Source: Fibrobacterota bacterium (GTDB taxonomy: Bacteria > Fibrobacterota > Fibrobacteria > UBA5070). From it: DNA of 64,000 nt. Shown here piece after piece: positions 61,180-64,000 of this stretch. Under the pieces are notes generated by a model. It was not told the origin of the DNA. It saw nothing but the letters and a program-made list of their open reading frames with translations, and made no database searches. The translations under genes and the position numbers were made by a program. The stretch is taken from the NCBI GenBank assembly GCA_016715065.1, contig JADKBN010000002.1:496001-560000 (forward strand), given 5' to 3'. How positions within the stretch are numbered: position 1 is the first letter of the stretch; every line of letters starts with the position of its first letter.

Positions 61180-62210
61180 GGTGTCAGTCCCATCGTCTCG
61201 TCCAAACCGGCCATGGCGTTCCAGTTCTGCACCGCTTGTCCCGCGGCGCCTTTCAGGAGGTTGTCGAGCACGCATACCACCACCGCCATGGATTCGTCGG
61301 GCAGGCTGGAAACGGCGATGTGGGCGCGATTGGAATGGGCCACGTGAGCGGTGGCGGGGAGTCCGTCCTTTTCGGAGAGGACCTTCACGAAGGGTTCATT
61401 GCGGAAGGTGTCTTCCAATGCGGCGCGAACCTTCGCACCGGTGGCCCCGACGGCCAACGGCACATACAACGTGGATAGGATGCCGCGTTGCATGGGCACC
61501 AGGTGCGGCGAGAACACCAGCTGTGGCGCGGCGCCCCACTGGGCGATTTCCTGGCGCATTTCGCCCAGGTGCTGGTGGTTGTGTCCCACCTTGTAGGCAT
61601 GGAGGCTTTCGTTGGTTTCACAGAAGGAATATTCCAGCGTGGCCTTGCGTCCCGCTCCGCTGACACCGGATTTGGAATCGGCGATGATGGGGCCGGCCCC
61701 AACCAACCCGGCCCGGAGGATCGCGACCAAGGGCAACAGGACGGACGTCGGGTAGCATCCCGGCGAAGCGACCAATTTCCGTCCGTTCAACCGCGACCGG
61801 TGCAATTCCGGAATGCAGTAGACCGCATCCGCCAGGCTCTGGGGCCTGGGGTGGGGTTTGCCGTACCAACGGGGGTAATCTTCCGGATCGCGCAAGCGAA
61901 AATCGGCGGAAAGGTCCACCACCGCGGCCCCGCCCACCGCGAAGGGCAGGCAGGCTTCGGCGGAGGCTCCGTGCGGCAGACAGGAAAACACCGCGTCCAC
62001 CGAAACACTTTGGCAGTCTTGCGCCTTGCGCAAGGTCAGGGCGTTCACCTTGCGGCAACCGGACAGGCGTGGGAAAACGGAAGAAAGGTTCAGGCCAGCG
62101 CTGGCTTCACTGGAGATGAAAGCGACTTCCGCTTCTGGATGTCGTTCCAGAATCATGGAGATCTCGACCCCAGTATAGCCTGTAGCCCCGAGAATGCCGA
62201 TCCGTGCCAT
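61176..62210 (-). CDS. argC: N-acetyl-gamma-glutamyl-phosphate reductase
   Basis: The 344-residue NADP(H) dehydrogenase opens ARIGILGATGYTGVEISMIL (dinucleotide loop), then VDAVFSCLPHGASAEACLPF, AVVDLSADFRLRDPEDYPRW, KLVASPGCYPTSVLLPLVAI with the catalytic cysteine, SGVSGAGRKATLEYSFCETN and HAYKVGHNHQHLGEMRQEIA (active-site HxHxxE). First gene of the overlapping operon argC-argB-fmt-rsmB. Pairing arginine synthesis with translation-initiation genes is unusual. The promoter should lie in 62211-62321; no clear boxes. Confidence 0.95.
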   Translation of the reverse strand: MARIGILGATGYTGVEISMILERHPEAEVAFISSEASAGLNLSSVFPRLSGCRKVNALTLRKAQDCQSVSVDAVFSCLPHGASAEACLPFAVGGAAVVDLSADFRLRDPEDYPRWYGKPHPRPQSLADAVYCIPELHRSRLNGRKLVASPGCYPTSVLLPLVAILRAGLVGAGPIIADSKSGVSGAGRKATLEYSFCETNESLHAYKVGHNHQHLGEMRQEIAQWGAAPQLVFSPHLVPMQRGILSTLYVPLAVGATGAKVRAALEDTFRNEPFVKVLSEKDGLPATAHVAHSNRAHIAVSSLPDESMAVVVCVLDNLLKGAAGQAVQNWNAMAGLDETMGLTP

Positions 62211-62321
62211 GCTGATTCCCCCGCTCCCGGGTTATCCAACGAACCTCGCCAGAAAACCAAGGAAGGGAAAAATAGCCACCCCGCACCCTATCGCGAGGTG
62301 CAGGCACTTTTCAGAATGGCT

Positions 62322-62837
62322 TCAGGCTCCGATCTGGACCAGGAAATCCACCACCAGCTTGTGGTGGCGAGGCTCGTCCAAGCTGAGCATCTGTGGTTCC
62401 ACTCCGTTTTCTTCCAGCCAGAACTCCAGGTCCTGGGCCAGTTCGTCGGCAGAAGACTCCCCGCGATGCATGTCGTCGAAGGTTCCCAGCCAGAGGATTT
62501 GCCCCTTGGCGCGAGTGAGCGTGTTGAAATCCTTGCGCCAGGACTCGATGTCGCGCAACTTGAGCTTGCGGACCGCGCGCAGCTTGGCCAGATGGGCCAC
62601 CACTTCGGCGCGTCCAGCGGCTTCCGAGGGGGCGTACCAAAGCGGCATGAGGCGTTCTTCCAGGAAACACAGGGCCTCTTCCGGGTCGGCGAACCACGCG
62701 GTGGTCTTGGGTTGCGCCGCGGAGGGGCGATCCGGGTCCTCGAACAGGGCGAGCACCCACGAATCGTAGGAGATCGGTTGTTTCCGGGCCGCCTCGAAGG
62801 CGTTGTGAGCTGGGACGCGCTGCCATGCGTAGGCCAT
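62322..62837 (-). CDS. Hypothetical protein
   Basis: 171 residues: MAYAWQRVPAHNAFEAARKQ, PISYDSWVLALFEDPDRPSA, EALCFLEERLMPLWYAPSEA, LAKLRAVRKLKLRDIESWRK, DFNTLTRAKGQILWLGTFDD and LDEPRHHKLVVDFLVQIGA. No signal or membrane part, so cytoplasmic. A start at 62858 (MGVFFRI) is possible but less likely. Unrecognised. Divergent from mqnE over 103 bases, which hold both promoters. Confidence 0.6.
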   Translation of the reverse strand: MAYAWQRVPAHNAFEAARKQPISYDSWVLALFEDPDRPSAAQPKTTAWFADPEEALCFLEERLMPLWYAPSEAAGRAEVVAHLAKLRAVRKLKLRDIESWRKDFNTLTRAKGQILWLGTFDDMHRGESSADELAQDLEFWLEENGVEPQMLSLDEPRHHKLVVDFLVQIGA

Positions 62838-62940
62838 AATGCGGAAAAATACACCCAAACGTGCGCCAAAGGTGGGTTGGTGTGAATGTGAGGGAGGCCG
62901 ACAGGTCGGGCGGGCCGCGATTTTGCATGTTGCCGGTCAA

Positions 62941-64000
62941 ATGACCATGCTCCGGGAAATCGAATCCGTCCTTGCCGCCAACGATCGCCTCACCTCCAGC
63001 CATGCCCTTTGGCTCTACGGAAACGCCCCTTCCGAGTGGTTGCGCGAAGCTGCGGACGAAATCCGTCGCAAGCTCCATGGCGAGCGGGCCTTCTACAACC
63101 GCAACATCCATTTCGAGCCCACCAACAAGTGCGTGTACGCCTGCCGCTTCTGCGCCTTCGCCCGCACGGCCGACCAAGGCCCAGAGGATGGCGCCTGGGA
63201 CCACGACTTGGAAGAGTTCGACCGGATCTTGCGCGCCAAGCAGCCCGGCACGATCACCGAGGTCCATATCACGGGTGGAGTTCACCCCGATCGCGGAGTG
63301 GAGTACGGCGAGGCGTTGTGCCGGAAAGTCCACGAGGTCCATCCCACCGCGCACGTGAAGGCCTTCACGGCGGTGGAAATCTCCTTTTTCGCCCGAAAGT
63401 CGGGGCTTTCCTTGGAAGAAGCTCTACGACGCTTGCAGGCCGCAGGGCTGGGCAGCTTGCCCGGCGGCGGGGCGGAGATCTTCGATCCCGAGGTGCGTCG
63501 CAAGATCGCCGGAGGCAAGGCACCCGCCCACCAGTGGCTGGAAATCCACGAGGTCGCCCATGGATTGGGGCTTCGCTCCAACGCCACGATGCTCTACGGT
63601 CACGTGGAAGAACATCGCCACCGGGTGGACCACATGGAGCGTCTGCGCGACCTCCAGGACCGCACCAATGGTTTCATGGCCTTCATCCCTTTGCGCTACC
63701 GCAACGAAAACAACGCCCTCTCGCACCTTCTCGAAGTGTCGCCGGAAGAAGATTTGCGCAACTACTCGGTGGCGCGCTTGTACCTGGACAACATCCCGCA
63801 CCTGAAGGCCTACTGGGTGATGCTGGGAGTGGAACTGGCCGCCCGGGCCTTGGAATGGGGCGTGGACGACTTGGACGGCACGGTGGACGACTCCACCAAG
63901 ATCTACTCGATGGCCGGCGCCGAAGACCAGCACCCTGCCATGACCACGGCCCGGCTGGAGTCGATCATTTCCGCCAAGGGGCGCGTGGCGGTGGAGCGGG
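62941..64000 (+). CDS. mqnE: Aminodeoxyfutalosine synthase, cut by window end
   Basis: A radical SAM enzyme of the futalosine menaquinone pathway, 353 codons visible and still open. The [4Fe-4S] motif is NKCVYACRFCAFAR (CxxxCxxC). ITEVHITGGVHPDRGVEYGE, HVKAFTAVEISFFARKSGLS, GLGSLPGGGAEIFDPEVRRK, LRSNATMLYGHVEEHRHRVD and LYLDNIPHLKAYWVMLGVEL follow, all MqnE rather than MqnC features (LPGGGAEIFDP, TMLYGH). The start is ATG 62941 or 62947. Menaquinone is therefore the likely respiratory quinone. Confidence 0.93.
   Translation, partial: MTMLREIESVLAANDRLTSSHALWLYGNAPSEWLREAADEIRRKLHGERAFYNRNIHFEPTNKCVYACRFCAFARTADQGPEDGAWDHDLEEFDRILRAKQPGTITEVHITGGVHPDRGVEYGEALCRKVHEVHPTAHVKAFTAVEISFFARKSGLSLEEALRRLQAAGLGSLPGGGAEIFDPEVRRKIAGGKAPAHQWLEIHEVAHGLGLRSNATMLYGHVEEHRHRVDHMERLRDLQDRTNGFMAFIPLRYRNENNALSHLLEVSPEEDLRNYSVARLYLDNIPHLKAYWVMLGVELAARALEWGVDDLDGTVDDSTKIYSMAGAEDQHPAMTTARLESIISAKGRVAVER

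Overview
The window is GC-rich bacterial chromosome. No rRNA, tRNA or CRISPR was seen. Several features suggest a free-living Gram-negative member of the Fibrobacterota/FCB group. Secreted proteins end in Por/type-IX-like sorting tails, there are many signal-peptide lipoproteins and ankyrin proteins, an outer-membrane Omp85-type barrel, glycoside hydrolases (GH16, a GH26-like remnant) and the futalosine menaquinone gene mqnE. The taxonomic placement is inference, not proof.

Region 1 (about 1-20 kb) is accessory and badly frame-broken. It holds a BNR-repeat protein cut by the window start, an ArsR/AHSA1 pair with an operator over the ArsR start codon, a possible alpha/alpha-barrel membrane protein, an ankyrin/TonB-C protein, a GH16 glycanase, a pentapeptide-like protein and lipoproteins. 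Most of these need one to five small indels to read through, and several indels lie in homopolymers. A lower-GC block at 13.4-16.9 kb carries a fully overlapping set of small membrane-anchored genes. Two unknown families (called A and B here) recur in the order X1-A1-B1-X2-A2-A3-B2. This is the best candidate for an undescribed system. A GyrI-like gene with a deleted paralogue, hypotheticals and a GH26-like remnant follow.

Region 2 (20-31 kb) reads cleanly. It has a secreted protein with five near-identical 261-bp repeats and a sorting tail, a GDT1/UPF0016 manganese exporter behind a probable yybP-ykoY riboswitch, two overlapping secreted ankyrin genes, a TPR gene coupled to a geranylgeranyl-reductase-family flavoprotein, and thiD.

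Region 3 (30-37 kb) is a tight + strand run: aroD, a metallopeptidase/beta-propeller/Omp85 fusion, a PTS-IIA-like protein, a WecG/TagA glycosyltransferase and rmlD. The first four junctions overlap by a few bases. It suggests cell-envelope polysaccharide and outer-membrane work.

Region 4 (37-64 kb) is mostly ordinary chromosome: MATE exporter with a TetR-DUF2087 regulator, AAA/DUF4143 ATPase, YceI, isochorismatase with a divergent GlxA/AraC regulator, acetyl-CoA synthetase, alkaline phosphatase, a CCE_0567-family small protein, M15 peptidase, cysK with a clear promoter, an HD protein, purEK, a hybrid histidine kinase, a hemerythrin, an EVE protein, a four-base-overlap operon argC-argB-fmt-rsmB, and the start of mqnE running off the window. 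Dispersed palindromic repeats (conserved arms, variable core) and short GC hairpins sit in the intergenic gaps.
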